This document shows, piece after piece, positions 17,351-25,898 of a DNA stretch of 64,000 bases. The notes beneath the pieces are model-generated. The model saw only the letters and a program-made list of their open reading frames with translations, ran no database searches and had not been told where the DNA came from. Each line of letters begins with the position of its first letter. The stretch's first letter is position 1. Origin of the DNA: Sphingomonas sanguinis NBRC 13937 (GTDB lineage Bacteria > Pseudomonadota > Alphaproteobacteria > Sphingomonadales > Sphingomonadaceae); contig NZ_BCTY01000004.1 in the NCBI RefSeq assembly GCF_001591005.1, positions 101,092-165,091 of the forward strand, given 5' to 3'. Position numbers and translations under genes: made by a program.

Positions 17351-18352
17351 GTGAGGCAGTCATCGGCCACGATCCGTGACGTGGCGCGCGAGGCGGCGGT
17401 ATCGGTCGCCTCGGTGTCGCGGGCGATGAACGGACATAGCAGCGTGCATCCCGACACGCGCGAGCGGGTGATGGCCGCCGCGCGCTCGCTGGGCTATGTC
17501 CCCCATGCGGGCGCGCGCAGCCTGTCGCTGTCGCGCAGCCATGCGATCGGTGTCGTCCTGCCCGACCTGCACGGCGAGTTCTTTTCCGAGATCGTGCGCG
17601 GCATGGACCGCGAGGTGACGGCGCGCGGCTATCACCTGCTGCTGTCCAACATGCACGCCGATGCCGAACGGGCGGCGCAGGCGGTGCGGTCGATGCGGGG
17701 CCGCGTCGACGGGCTGATCGTTATGGCGCCGCAACTGGTCGCGGGCGGGCTGGACGAGGCGCTGCCGCTGGGCGTGCCCGCCGTCCTGATCAACTCCCAG
17801 CACGGCCCGGGGCGCGCGTCGTTCCACATCGACAATGCGGCGGGAATCGCGGCGAGCGTCGAACATCTGGTGGCGCAGGGGCGGCGACGGCTGGTCCATG
17901 TCTCGGGCCCGTTCGGCAATATCGATGCGGACGAGCGGCGGCAGGGCTATCTGTCCGCCATGGCGCGTCTGGCTCCCGAGGTGGAGCCGGTCGTGATCGA
18001 GGGCGATTTCCACGAAGATTCGGGCGCGGCGGCGATGGCCGAGATCGCAGAACGGGGCGTGCGCTATGACGGAATCGTCGCGGGCAACGACATGATGGCG
18101 CTGGGCGTCCTTAGCGTGCTGCGCGAGCGGCGGGTCGATGTGCCGGGTGCGGTCGCGGTCACCGGCTTCGACGACATCCCGCTGGCCCGTTATCTGGGCC
18201 TGACCACGATCCGCGCGCCGCTGGCCGAGATGGGCGAGCGCGCGGTCGCCCGGTTGGTCGATGCGCTGGAGGGCGGGACGCTGGCGCTGGAGACACAGAC
18301 TATCGCGACCGAATTGGTGATCCGCGCGACCAGCCCGGCGGGGGCAGCATGA
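17351..18352 (+). CDS. LacI-family transcriptional regulator
   Basis: 333 residues from a GTG start preceded by GGGGAGG. N-terminal helix-turn-helix and hinge: TIRDVAREAAVSVASVSRAM (residues about 7-26), hinge helix region with GARSLSLSRSH near 55. The rest is the periplasmic-binding-protein-like sugar effector domain (GVVLPDLHGEFFSEIVRGMD; ending VTGFDDIPLARYLGLTTIR). Likely a sugar-responsive repressor of the local island, including its own transcript and the halogenase-like gene that overlaps its stop (ATGA). The effector sugar is not known. Confidence 0.9.
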   Translation: MRQSSATIRDVAREAAVSVASVSRAMNGHSSVHPDTRERVMAAARSLGYVPHAGARSLSLSRSHAIGVVLPDLHGEFFSEIVRGMDREVTARGYHLLLSNMHADAERAAQAVRSMRGRVDGLIVMAPQLVAGGLDEALPLGVPAVLINSQHGPGRASFHIDNAAGIAASVEHLVAQGRRRLVHVSGPFGNIDADERRQGYLSAMARLAPEVEPVVIEGDFHEDSGAAAMAEIAERGVRYDGIVAGNDMMALGVLSVLRERRVDVPGAVAVTGFDDIPLARYLGLTTIRAPLAEMGERAVARLVDALEGGTLALETQTIATELVIRATSPAGAA

Positions 18353-19884
18353 CGGGGGCGGCGCATCCCAATTCGCCGATCAAGACCGTCACCATCGTCG
18401 GCGGCGGCACCGCCGGATGGATGGCGGCGGCCTTGCTGTCGCGGCTGCTGCTCGGCGCCTACACGATCCGGCTGATCGAGTCCGAGGAGATCGGCACGAT
18501 CGGGGTGGGGGAGGCGACCATTCCCGCGATCCGCACCTTCAACGGATTGGCCGGGATCGACGAGTTCGAGATGGTCCGCGCGACCCAGGCGACCTTCAAG
18601 CTGGGCATCGAATTCCGCAACTGGCGGGTACCGGGGCACAGCTATATCCATGGCTTCGGCAAGATCGGGCAGGACCTCTACTGGCTGCACTGCCATCAAT
18701 TCTGGCTGAAGGAAGCGGCGCGGGGTCGCGCGAAGCATTTCGACCATTATGCGCTGAACACGCTGGCGGCGCGGATGAACCGCTTCACCATGCCCGATCC
18801 GGCGCATCCGAACTCGCCCATCGCCGATATCGACTATGCCTATCATTTCGACGCCTCGCTCTATGCGCGCTATCTGCGCGGGCGGGCGGAGAAGGCGGGG
18901 GTCGAGCGGATCGAGGGGCGGATCGTCGCCGCCAATCGGCGGGCAAGCGATGGCCATCTCGATCATGTCGTGCTGGCCGATGGGCGGACCGTCGATGGCG
19001 ACCTGTTCATCGACTGCTCGGGCATGCGCGGCCTGCTGATCGGCGAGGCGATGGGCGTCGGCTATGAGGATTGGAGCCAGTGGCTGCTCTGCGATCGGGC
19101 ACTGGCGGTGCCGAGCGCGCGGGGGAGTGGGCCGCTGACCCCCTATACCCGCTCGATCGCGCATGGCGCAGGCTGGCAATGGCGCATTCCGTTGCAGCAC
19201 CGGACCGGCAACGGCCATGTCTATAGCAGCCGGTTCATGTCGGACGACGAGGCGGCGACGACCCTGCTGGCGAATCTCGATACGCCAGCACTCGGCGACC
19301 CGCGTCCTGTGCGATTCCGTCCGGGCAAGCGGACCCGTGCCTGGGAAAAGAATGTCGTCGCGCTGGGGCTGGCGGGCGGTTTCCTGGAGCCGCTGGAATC
19401 GACCAGCATCCATCTGATCCAGACCGGACTGCTGCGGCTGCTGGCGCTGTTTCCGGGGCGCGGATTCCACGCGGCGGACATGGCCGAATATAATCGCCAG
19501 ACTGATTTCGAATATCGCGATGTGCGCGACTTCATCATTGCGCATTACAAGGTGACGCTGCGCGAGGACACGCCCTTCTGGCAGTATTGCCGCCACATGG
19601 GAGTGCCCGACAGCCTGGCCGAGCGGATCGAGCTGTTCCGCTCCTCGGCACGCTTCTTCATGCACGGCAAGGCCGAGCTGTTCCGCGAGGAAAGCTGGGT
19701 GCAGGTGCTGCTGGGGCAGGGGCTCGACGCGCAGTACGACCCGATGGTCGACATGATCCCCGACGCGCAGACCACCGCCTTCCTGAGCGATGTGGAGGAG
19801 GTGATCGCCGAGGTGGCGAGCGGCCTGCCTACCCATGAGGCGTTCATCGCCCGCCATTGCCAGGCCCCGCCGCTCCAGGGCTGA
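18349..19884 (+). CDS. Tryptophan-halogenase-family flavoprotein
   Basis: 511 residues, standard length for flavin-dependent tryptophan halogenases (PrnA/RebH family). Seen: FAD-binding GGGTAGWM (18-25), GVGEATIP (52-59), the candidate catalytic lysine K84 in ATFKLGIEF (equivalent to PrnA K79), W276-x-W278-x-I280-P281 and EPLESTSIH near 340-350, equivalent to the substrate-side glutamate region. All hallmark residues are intact, so an active halogenase or related FADH2-dependent enzyme is plausible. Start ATG overlaps the lacI stop. Such genes are recurrent next to TonB receptors in sphingomonads, Caulobacter relatives and Xanthomonas; the natural substrate is largely unsettled. A flavin reductase partner is not encoded nearby (the FMN reductase at 45 kb is remote). 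Confidence 0.88.
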   Translation: MTGAAHPNSPIKTVTIVGGGTAGWMAAALLSRLLLGAYTIRLIESEEIGTIGVGEATIPAIRTFNGLAGIDEFEMVRATQATFKLGIEFRNWRVPGHSYIHGFGKIGQDLYWLHCHQFWLKEAARGRAKHFDHYALNTLAARMNRFTMPDPAHPNSPIADIDYAYHFDASLYARYLRGRAEKAGVERIEGRIVAANRRASDGHLDHVVLADGRTVDGDLFIDCSGMRGLLIGEAMGVGYEDWSQWLLCDRALAVPSARGSGPLTPYTRSIAHGAGWQWRIPLQHRTGNGHVYSSRFMSDDEAATTLLANLDTPALGDPRPVRFRPGKRTRAWEKNVVALGLAGGFLEPLESTSIHLIQTGLLRLLALFPGRGFHAADMAEYNRQTDFEYRDVRDFIIAHYKVTLREDTPFWQYCRHMGVPDSLAERIELFRSSARFFMHGKAELFREESWVQVLLGQGLDAQYDPMVDMIPDAQTTAFLSDVEEVIAEVASGLPTHEAFIARHCQAPPLQG

Positions 19885-19953
19885 CCGATGCGTCACCTGT
19901 GACGTTTGCGCAACAGCCGTCACGATAGTGAAATGGAATGCACAACGACGGTT

Positions 19954-19985
19954 GTAACCGGTTACGCGCGCAAGTAACCGGTTTC
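19954..19985. promoter_or_regulatory. Tandem LacI-type operators O2/O3 before TonB receptor
   Basis: GTAACCGGTTAC at 19954-19965 is a perfect 12-bp palindrome; GTAACCGGTTTC at 19974-19985 differs at one base. Centres are 20 bp apart, close to two helical turns, so two dimers would bind on the same face. Located 93-124 bp upstream of the receptor ATG and sharing the core of the operator at 17258. Confidence 0.75.
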
Positions 19986-20077
19986 ATAAGCCTCTCCCAA
20001 CTGGTCGGTCGGCGCGTGCGCGCCAGGTCGGCCGGGGGCAGGAAGAGGCGCCAAGGGATGACAAGGAGGGGACTGAA

Positions 20078-23000
20078 ATGGCATCCACTATCGATCGCGC
20101 GCGCATGAGCCGTGGAATTTCGGCGCTGGCGATGGCCGCCGCACTGGTCGTCAGTGCACCGGCCTATGCCCAGGCGACGGGCACGTTGCGCGGCCATGTC
20201 GAGGGCGCCTCGGCAGGCACCTCCGTCAAGATCACCGATCTGACCACCGGCCAGGTCATCACCGTGCGCACCAATGCGTCGGGTGACTATACCATCCCCG
20301 GCATCCGCCCCAGCACCTATCGCGTCGAGGTTCAGGGCCAGCAGCCCGAACAGGTCGTGGTGCCGATCGGCCAGATCATCACCGCCGATATCGGTGAACC
20401 CGCTGCCGCTGCCGGTAGCGAGGTCGCCGCTGGTGGCGCCGCTTCGGGCGATGTCGTCGTGACCGGCCGCCGCACCCAGGAAGTGCGCACCGCCGAGGTC
20501 TCGACCAACGTCTCGCAGCAGCAGATCGAAAGCCTGCCGCAGAGCGACCGCAACTTCCTGAACTTCGCCGCCCTTGCACCGGGCGTCGCGGTGACGCCGG
20601 GTCGCGGCAACCGTCAGGTCCAGGCGGGCGGCGTCAGCGCCGATAACGTCAACGTCTTCATCGACGGCCTGTCGTTGAAGAATCAGGTCAATCACGGCGG
20701 CGTCGCGGGCCAGAATTTCAGCCAGGGCAATCCCTTCCCGCAGCTGGCGGTGCAGGAATTCAAGGTCGATACCCAGAATTACAAGGCCGAGTATGAGCAG
20801 GCCGGGTCGGCGATCATCACCGCGGTGACCAAGACCGGCGGTGACAGCTATCACGGCACGCTGTTTGGCGAGTGGCAGCCCAGCTCCTTCTACGGCACGA
20901 AATATTTCGACCGTCCGGGTCAGCGCAACAACCAGGACGGCACGCGCGATCTCGGCAAGTTCGACCGCAAGCAATATGGCGCCGATCTGGGCGGCCCGAT
21001 CATCAAGGATGTGCTGCACATCTACGGCGCGTTCGAGGCGACCGACCAGAAGGCTCCCTCGGCGGCGGTGCTGCTCGGCCAGACGGTGTCTGCCGACCCG
21101 ACCCAGAATGTCCCGCAGGCGATCGCCAATCAGTATAATGGCAGCTATCCGCAGGATTTCAGCCAGCGTCTCTATTTCGGCAAACTGACCGGCTATGTGT
21201 CGGCGGCCGATACGGTCAATCTCAGCGGCTTTTTCCGCCGCGAAAGCAATCTGGCTGATTTCGGCGGCACCTCGGTCCCGTCGCACGGCCATCTGCTCCA
21301 GTCGAAGATCGACCTCTATCAGCTCGAATGGAACCATCGCGGCGACCATTGGCTGAACGAGCTGACCATCGCCTATAACAGCGTGTTCAACGGCACGCCG
21401 CGCACCAGCTCCGGCCCCGAGATCAATCTCGGCAAGCCCGGCGCGGTCGTCGCGCAGCTTGGCACCAACGGGTTCGAGCAGTTCGACAACCAGAAGACTT
21501 GGACGTTCAAGAACAACGTCACCTTCTTCGGCGACCGCCATGTCGTTAAGGCGGGTGTGAAGGTCTCGCTGAACGACCTGTCGCGCGCCGAGGACAATCT
21601 GGGCAATGGCGGCTATTATTTCCAGCCGTCGACCTTCACGAGCTTCGACGCCTCGACCCCGCAGCAGGCGGCGGTTTCGGTTGTGCCGGTGCGCCCCGCG
21701 ACCGCCAAGGATACGCAGATCGGTCTGTTCATTCAGGACGACTGGACGGTTGACGATCACCTGACCATCAACGCCGGTCTTCGTTGGGATTACGAGACCA
21801 ACGCGAAGAACGAGAAGTTCGTCACGCCAACCGCCATCGCCAATGCGCTACGCAACTATCAGCCCTGGCAGGCGGCGGGGATCAACCCGAACGACTATAT
21901 TTCCACCGGCACCAACCGGAAGCCCTATTGGAAGGCGTTCCAGCCGCGTCTCGGCATTTCCTATGACCTGAATGGCGATCGCGACACGATCTTCTTTGCG
22001 GGCGCCGGGCGCTATTATGACCGGCCGCTCTTCATCGCCTCGGGCATCGAGACGGTGAAGCAGCTTTATCAGCAGACCGTCACGCTCAGCTTCTGCGACG
22101 GCCCCGGCCAGCCGAGCTGCGCCAGCATCCGCGCGACCAACAATGGCGCGCTGCCCGCCGCGACGCTGGCCTGGAACAACAACTACAAGAATGTCGACGC
22201 GTTGCGCGCCGCGGCGACCGCCACGGGCGTGGGCGGCGAGGTCTGGCTGCTCAACAACGATACCAAGCTGCCCTATTCGGACCAGTTCAACATCGGCTTC
22301 CGCAAGCGGCTGGGCGTCGTCCAGACCTCGGTGACGTTCAGCCACATCCGCAGCTACAACATCTTCAAATATGTGCGCGGCAACCGCCTGCCCAGCGGGC
22401 AATATACCAGCCAGGGCGATCAGTGGATCGAGGACAACTTCCCCGCCCAGGGCATCCTGCCCGGCTATAGCGGCAAGCTGAACATCGGCTCGAACGCGGG
22501 CAAGGCGGTGTATAACGCACTCTACTTCACCGCCGAAAAGCCGTTCGTCACGGGCTCGAAATGGGGCTTCACCGCGACGCTCACCGTGCAGCAGGCCAAG
22601 AGCAATGTTGCCCAGGAACTGCAGGGTGACGAATTCTACAATGGTCCGCGCATGGATGCGTATGGTTGGAATTATGTCGCGGGCGTCGAGAAGTGGCGCT
22701 TCGTCGGCACCGGCATCGCCAAGGGGCCATGGGATACCAAGATCTCGGTCACCGGCACGTTCAGCTCGGGCCCGTCCTTCGGCCAGGTCATCTTCCCGGC
22801 CAACCCGCCGGAGAACGCCAATGCTTATGGCAATTTCGGCGGCGTGTTCTGGCCCGACCAGATCGTCGGTTATGCCTCGGTCGATCTGCGTATCGCGAAG
22901 AACTTCAAGATGCCCTGGGGGCATGACCTGGAGGTCAACTTCGCCGCGTTCAACCTGTTCGACTCGGTCAACCGGACCTATTCGGCCTGGGGTGCGGGCT

Positions 23001-23083
23001 CGGGCGTCAACCCGACCAAGCGCGAATTCGACACGACCGGCGTGCCGCGCTCGTTCCAGGTCGGGGCGCGTTACAAATTCTAA
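20078..23083 (+). CDS. TonB-dependent receptor with carboxypeptidase regulatory-like N-domain
   Basis: 1001 residues, outer-membrane active transporter energised by TonB-ExbBD. Signal peptide ends APAYAQ. Residues about 34-115 form a carboxypeptidase-regulatory-like beta-sandwich (ATGTLRGHVEG, TNASGDYTIPGIRPSTYRVEV), as in OmpA-related/Oar receptors for large ligands. The plug begins with the TonB-box-like DVVVTGRR and includes SLPQSDRNFLNFAALAPGV; a large 22-strand barrel follows, ending GARYKF with C-terminal Phe. Strong SD AAGGAGGGG. Preceded by two LacI-type operators and followed by the DUF6445-like and GH43 genes, so a glycan oligomer is the expected ligand. Confidence 0.92.
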   Translation: MASTIDRARMSRGISALAMAAALVVSAPAYAQATGTLRGHVEGASAGTSVKITDLTTGQVITVRTNASGDYTIPGIRPSTYRVEVQGQQPEQVVVPIGQIITADIGEPAAAAGSEVAAGGAASGDVVVTGRRTQEVRTAEVSTNVSQQQIESLPQSDRNFLNFAALAPGVAVTPGRGNRQVQAGGVSADNVNVFIDGLSLKNQVNHGGVAGQNFSQGNPFPQLAVQEFKVDTQNYKAEYEQAGSAIITAVTKTGGDSYHGTLFGEWQPSSFYGTKYFDRPGQRNNQDGTRDLGKFDRKQYGADLGGPIIKDVLHIYGAFEATDQKAPSAAVLLGQTVSADPTQNVPQAIANQYNGSYPQDFSQRLYFGKLTGYVSAADTVNLSGFFRRESNLADFGGTSVPSHGHLLQSKIDLYQLEWNHRGDHWLNELTIAYNSVFNGTPRTSSGPEINLGKPGAVVAQLGTNGFEQFDNQKTWTFKNNVTFFGDRHVVKAGVKVSLNDLSRAEDNLGNGGYYFQPSTFTSFDASTPQQAAVSVVPVRPATAKDTQIGLFIQDDWTVDDHLTINAGLRWDYETNAKNEKFVTPTAIANALRNYQPWQAAGINPNDYISTGTNRKPYWKAFQPRLGISYDLNGDRDTIFFAGAGRYYDRPLFIASGIETVKQLYQQTVTLSFCDGPGQPSCASIRATNNGALPAATLAWNNNYKNVDALRAAATATGVGGEVWLLNNDTKLPYSDQFNIGFRKRLGVVQTSVTFSHIRSYNIFKYVRGNRLPSGQYTSQGDQWIEDNFPAQGILPGYSGKLNIGSNAGKAVYNALYFTAEKPFVTGSKWGFTATLTVQQAKSNVAQELQGDEFYNGPRMDAYGWNYVAGVEKWRFVGTGIAKGPWDTKISVTGTFSSGPSFGQVIFPANPPENANAYGNFGGVFWPDQIVGYASVDLRIAKNFKMPWGHDLEVNFAAFNLFDSVNRTYSAWGAGSGVNPTKREFDTTGVPRSFQVGARYKF

Positions 23084-23147
23084 GGGGCGAGGGCGGCTTG
23101 CGTCGTCGCCCTCCTTTCAGAGGGGTAGAGCAAAATCTGTCGCTCCG

Positions 23148-23233
23148 CCCCGGCGACGGCCGGGGCCCAGTTGGGGAAGCATTGGTGATCTACGCCGATC
23201 GCATGGCAACTGGACCCCGGCCTGCGCCGGGGT
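23148..23233. repeat. Palindromic intergenic element, copy A
   Basis: Starts with the 18-bp palindrome-like CCCCGGCGACGGCCGGGG, ends with CCCCGGCCTGCGCCGGGG in opposite sense. Shortest of five copies (86 bp). Located between the TonB receptor and the DUF6445-like gene, so it may act on the mRNA between them. Other copies: 45931, 48163, 54594, 55725. Confidence 0.8.
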
Positions 23234-23297
23234 GGTCCCGAATGAGCAAAAGACCGATGGGGCCATGTCGTCATTGGTATGCGGGGAGGGCGGCGTC

Positions 23298-23978
23298 GTG
23301 ACGCCGCGCCTCCTGCGTGTCGGGCAATCACAAAGCCCGGTCGTGGTCGTCGACGATGTGCTGGGCGATGTCGCGGGCGTCGTCGCTCTGGCGGCGGCGC
23401 TCGCGCCCTTTCCCGAGGTGCCGGACAGCCATTATCCCGGCGTCCGGCGTGTCCTGTCGCCCGCCGACGGTCCCGCGCACGACTATGCGGCAACATTGCT
23501 CCAGATGGTCGCGCCGTTCATCGGCGGCGCGTTCGAGGTGGACGGCTTCGACTGGATCGAGGGCAGCTTCTCGATGGTCACCGCCGCCCCCGCCTCCCTG
23601 TCCCCGGCACAGCGCGCGCCGCATTTCGATTCGGCCGATCCCGGCTATCTGGCCGTCCTCCATTATCTGTCGGATACGCAGCGAAGCGGCACCGCCTTCT
23701 ACCGCCAGCGCGCGACGGGCATCGAGCAGGTGACACCCGCCAATCGCGACGCCTTCATCGCCGCCGCCAGGCGGGATAGCGCGGGACTGGCGGGATATAC
23801 CAACAGCAGCAACGCCGCCTTCGAGCAGATCGGCCTGGTCGAGGCGCGGGCCGACCGCGTCGTCATCTATCAGGGCAACCTGCTCCATTCGGGCATCATC
23901 CCGCCCGACATGCCGCTCAGCGACGATCCGCGAGCCGGCCGCCTCACCACCAACCTGTTCGTCCAGGCGCAACGATGA
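23298..23978 (+). CDS. DUF6445-like protein, putative 2-oxoglutarate/Fe(II) oxygenase fold
   Basis: 226 residues from GTG at 23298, preceded at 7 bp by GGGGAGGG; an ATG at 23265 lacks such a site. Soluble, no signal peptide. The sequence carries a facial-triad-like pattern: HFD (RAPHFDSADPGY), later LLHSG, then R in AGRLTTNLFVQ about ten to twenty residues further, the order H-x-D...H...R used by Fe(II)/2-oxoglutarate dioxygenases. Between them GTAFYRQRATG is a further conserved-looking block. I place it with DUF6445 from memory of similar proteins found beside TonB receptors and halogenase-like genes; no function is established. Stop overlaps the GH43 start (ATGA). Confidence 0.7.
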   Translation: MTPRLLRVGQSQSPVVVVDDVLGDVAGVVALAAALAPFPEVPDSHYPGVRRVLSPADGPAHDYAATLLQMVAPFIGGAFEVDGFDWIEGSFSMVTAAPASLSPAQRAPHFDSADPGYLAVLHYLSDTQRSGTAFYRQRATGIEQVTPANRDAFIAAARRDSAGLAGYTNSSNAAFEQIGLVEARADRVVIYQGNLLHSGIIPPDMPLSDDPRAGRLTTNLFVQAQR

Positions 23979-25768
23979 TCCTGTCCCTTGCCCTCGCGGC
24001 GGCCGCCGTGCCCGCCCAGACCTATGCCAATCCCGTCGACATCGATTACCGCTATAATTTCGAGCAGGTGAACGAAGGTGTGTCCTATCGCACCGGCGCG
24101 GACCCGGTGATCGTGCGGTTCAAGGGGGCCTATTATCTCTTCCTGACGCTGGCCGATGGTTATTGGCGCTCGACCGATCTGGTCCATTGGCGCTTCGTCA
24201 CGCCAAGCCGCTGGCCCGCGCAAGGCATCGTCGCACCCGCCGTCAGCTCGGACGGGAAGCGGCTGCTGATCATGCCGTCGATGACCGATCAGGGCACCAT
24301 CTATTCGACCAGCGATCCGGCGAGCGGCAAGATCGACTATTTCGTTCGCCGGATGCCGCCCCTGCCCGGCGCGGTGCGTTCGGGGTTTGAGGACAGCATC
24401 AAGCCCGGCCAGGTGCCGCCCGGCCCCTGGGACCCCGACCTGTTCCAGGACGATGACAAAAGTTGGTATCTCTATTGGAACTCGTCCAACGTCTTTCCGA
24501 TCTATGGCGCGCCCATCCGCTTCGTCGATGGCAAGATGGTCTATGGCGAGCCGCGCCGCTCGTTCATCCTGCTCGACCCGGCGCATCATGGCTGGGAGCG
24601 GTTCGGCCAGGATCATAGCGGCACGCTGCCGAATGGCACGCCGATCACCCCCTTCATGGAAGGGGCGTGGATGACCAAGGTCGCCGGGCGATATTATCTG
24701 CAATATGGCGCGCCGGGCACCGAGTATAATGCCTATGCCACCGGCACCTATGTCGGCACCTCGCCGATGGGGCCGTTCACCTATGCCCCGTACAACCCGG
24801 TCGGCTACAAGCCCGGTGGCTTCGTGCAGGGGGCGGGGCATGGCAACACCTTCCAGGATGCGCACGGCAATTGGTGGAACACCGGCACGCCCTGGATCGG
24901 CTATAATTGGACCTTCGAGCGGCGCATCGGCCTATGGCCCGCCGCGTTCGAGGCGGACGGGCAGATGCGCGTGTCGACCCGCTTCGGCGATTTCCCGCAC
25001 CGGATGCCGACCACGCGCGTCACCGACCCGGAATCGCTGTTCACCGGCTGGATGCTGCTATCCTATCACAAGCGGGCGACGGCGAGCGGCGAGGTGGCGG
25101 GGCATCCGGCATCCGACGCGACGGACGAGAATCCGCGCAGCTTCTGGCTGTCGCCGACCAAAGCCCCGGGCGCGACGCTGACCCTCGATCTGGGCGCGGT
25201 GAAGACGGTGCGCGCGGTGCAGGTCAACTTCGCCGATTATAAAGCCGGCCGCTTCGGCGATGCGCCCGACATCTATACCGAGTTCCGGCTGGAGCAGTCG
25301 GTGGATGGCCGCCACTGGCGCCCACTCGCCCGGACCGAAGCGCCGCGTCGCGATCGACCCAACGCCTATTTCGCGCTGCCAGCGCCGGTACGGGCACGTT
25401 ATGTCCGCTATGTCCACGGTCATATCGGGGGCGCGCATCTGGCGATTAGCGACCTGCGGGTGTTCGGCAATGCCGATGGTGTCGATCCCGCCGCCCCCGA
25501 GCTGACCGCCGCGACGCGCGAGGCGGACACGCGCAACGCCATGATCCGGTGGAAGCGCGTGCCGGGCGCGGTCGGCTATAATGTCCGCTGGGGCATTCGG
25601 CCCGATCGGCTGGCGCTGACCTATCAGGTCTTTGCCGACCGGGTGGCGGCAGGGGAGCAGGCCGCATTGCCGCTGCGCGCGCTGACCATGGGCCAGCGCT
25701 ATTATGTCGCGGTCGAGGCGTTCGACGAACACGGCGTCTCGCGCCTTAGCCGCATTCAAGAGATGTAA
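23975..25768 (+). CDS. Glycoside hydrolase family 43 enzyme with discoidin-like and FN3 domains
   Basis: 597 residues. Short hydrophobic leader MILSLALAAAAVPAQTYA, lacking the usual positive n-region. Five-bladed propeller GH43 domain about residues 20-350 with base D43 (TGADPVIV), D153/D155 in PWDPDLFQDD and acid E229 in FMEGAWMTK. Then an F5/8-type C (discoidin/CBM32-like) domain about 365-500 (ASDATDENPRSFWLSP, LTLDLGAVKTVRAVQV) and a C-terminal fibronectin type III domain (about 510-597, MIRWKRVPGAVGYNVRWG). Probable arabinofuranosidase, xylosidase or galactosidase acting on oligosaccharides; specificity is not decided. Co-transcribed with the DUF6445-like gene and TonB receptor. Confidence 0.88.
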   Translation: MILSLALAAAAVPAQTYANPVDIDYRYNFEQVNEGVSYRTGADPVIVRFKGAYYLFLTLADGYWRSTDLVHWRFVTPSRWPAQGIVAPAVSSDGKRLLIMPSMTDQGTIYSTSDPASGKIDYFVRRMPPLPGAVRSGFEDSIKPGQVPPGPWDPDLFQDDDKSWYLYWNSSNVFPIYGAPIRFVDGKMVYGEPRRSFILLDPAHHGWERFGQDHSGTLPNGTPITPFMEGAWMTKVAGRYYLQYGAPGTEYNAYATGTYVGTSPMGPFTYAPYNPVGYKPGGFVQGAGHGNTFQDAHGNWWNTGTPWIGYNWTFERRIGLWPAAFEADGQMRVSTRFGDFPHRMPTTRVTDPESLFTGWMLLSYHKRATASGEVAGHPASDATDENPRSFWLSPTKAPGATLTLDLGAVKTVRAVQVNFADYKAGRFGDAPDIYTEFRLEQSVDGRHWRPLARTEAPRRDRPNAYFALPAPVRARYVRYVHGHIGGAHLAISDLRVFGNADGVDPAAPELTAATREADTRNAMIRWKRVPGAVGYNVRWGIRPDRLALTYQVFADRVAAGEQAALPLRALTMGQRYYVAVEAFDEHGVSRLSRIQEM

Positions 25769-25898
25769 TCGGCCCTTTTCGGTTCTTTGGGAGCCAATTT
25801 GTCGGCGGATCGTCGTTCGGTTCAGCTTGGCGTAGGATTGCGCGGCGTAAGCGCGCTGCTGCGACGACAATAGGACGAATAGGGGCTATCATACCGAC

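Noticed and set aside
22605..23297. Upstream extension of the DUF6445-like frame
   Set aside because: It runs through the TonB receptor gene in another frame and the repeat element; GTG 23298 has a good ribosome site.
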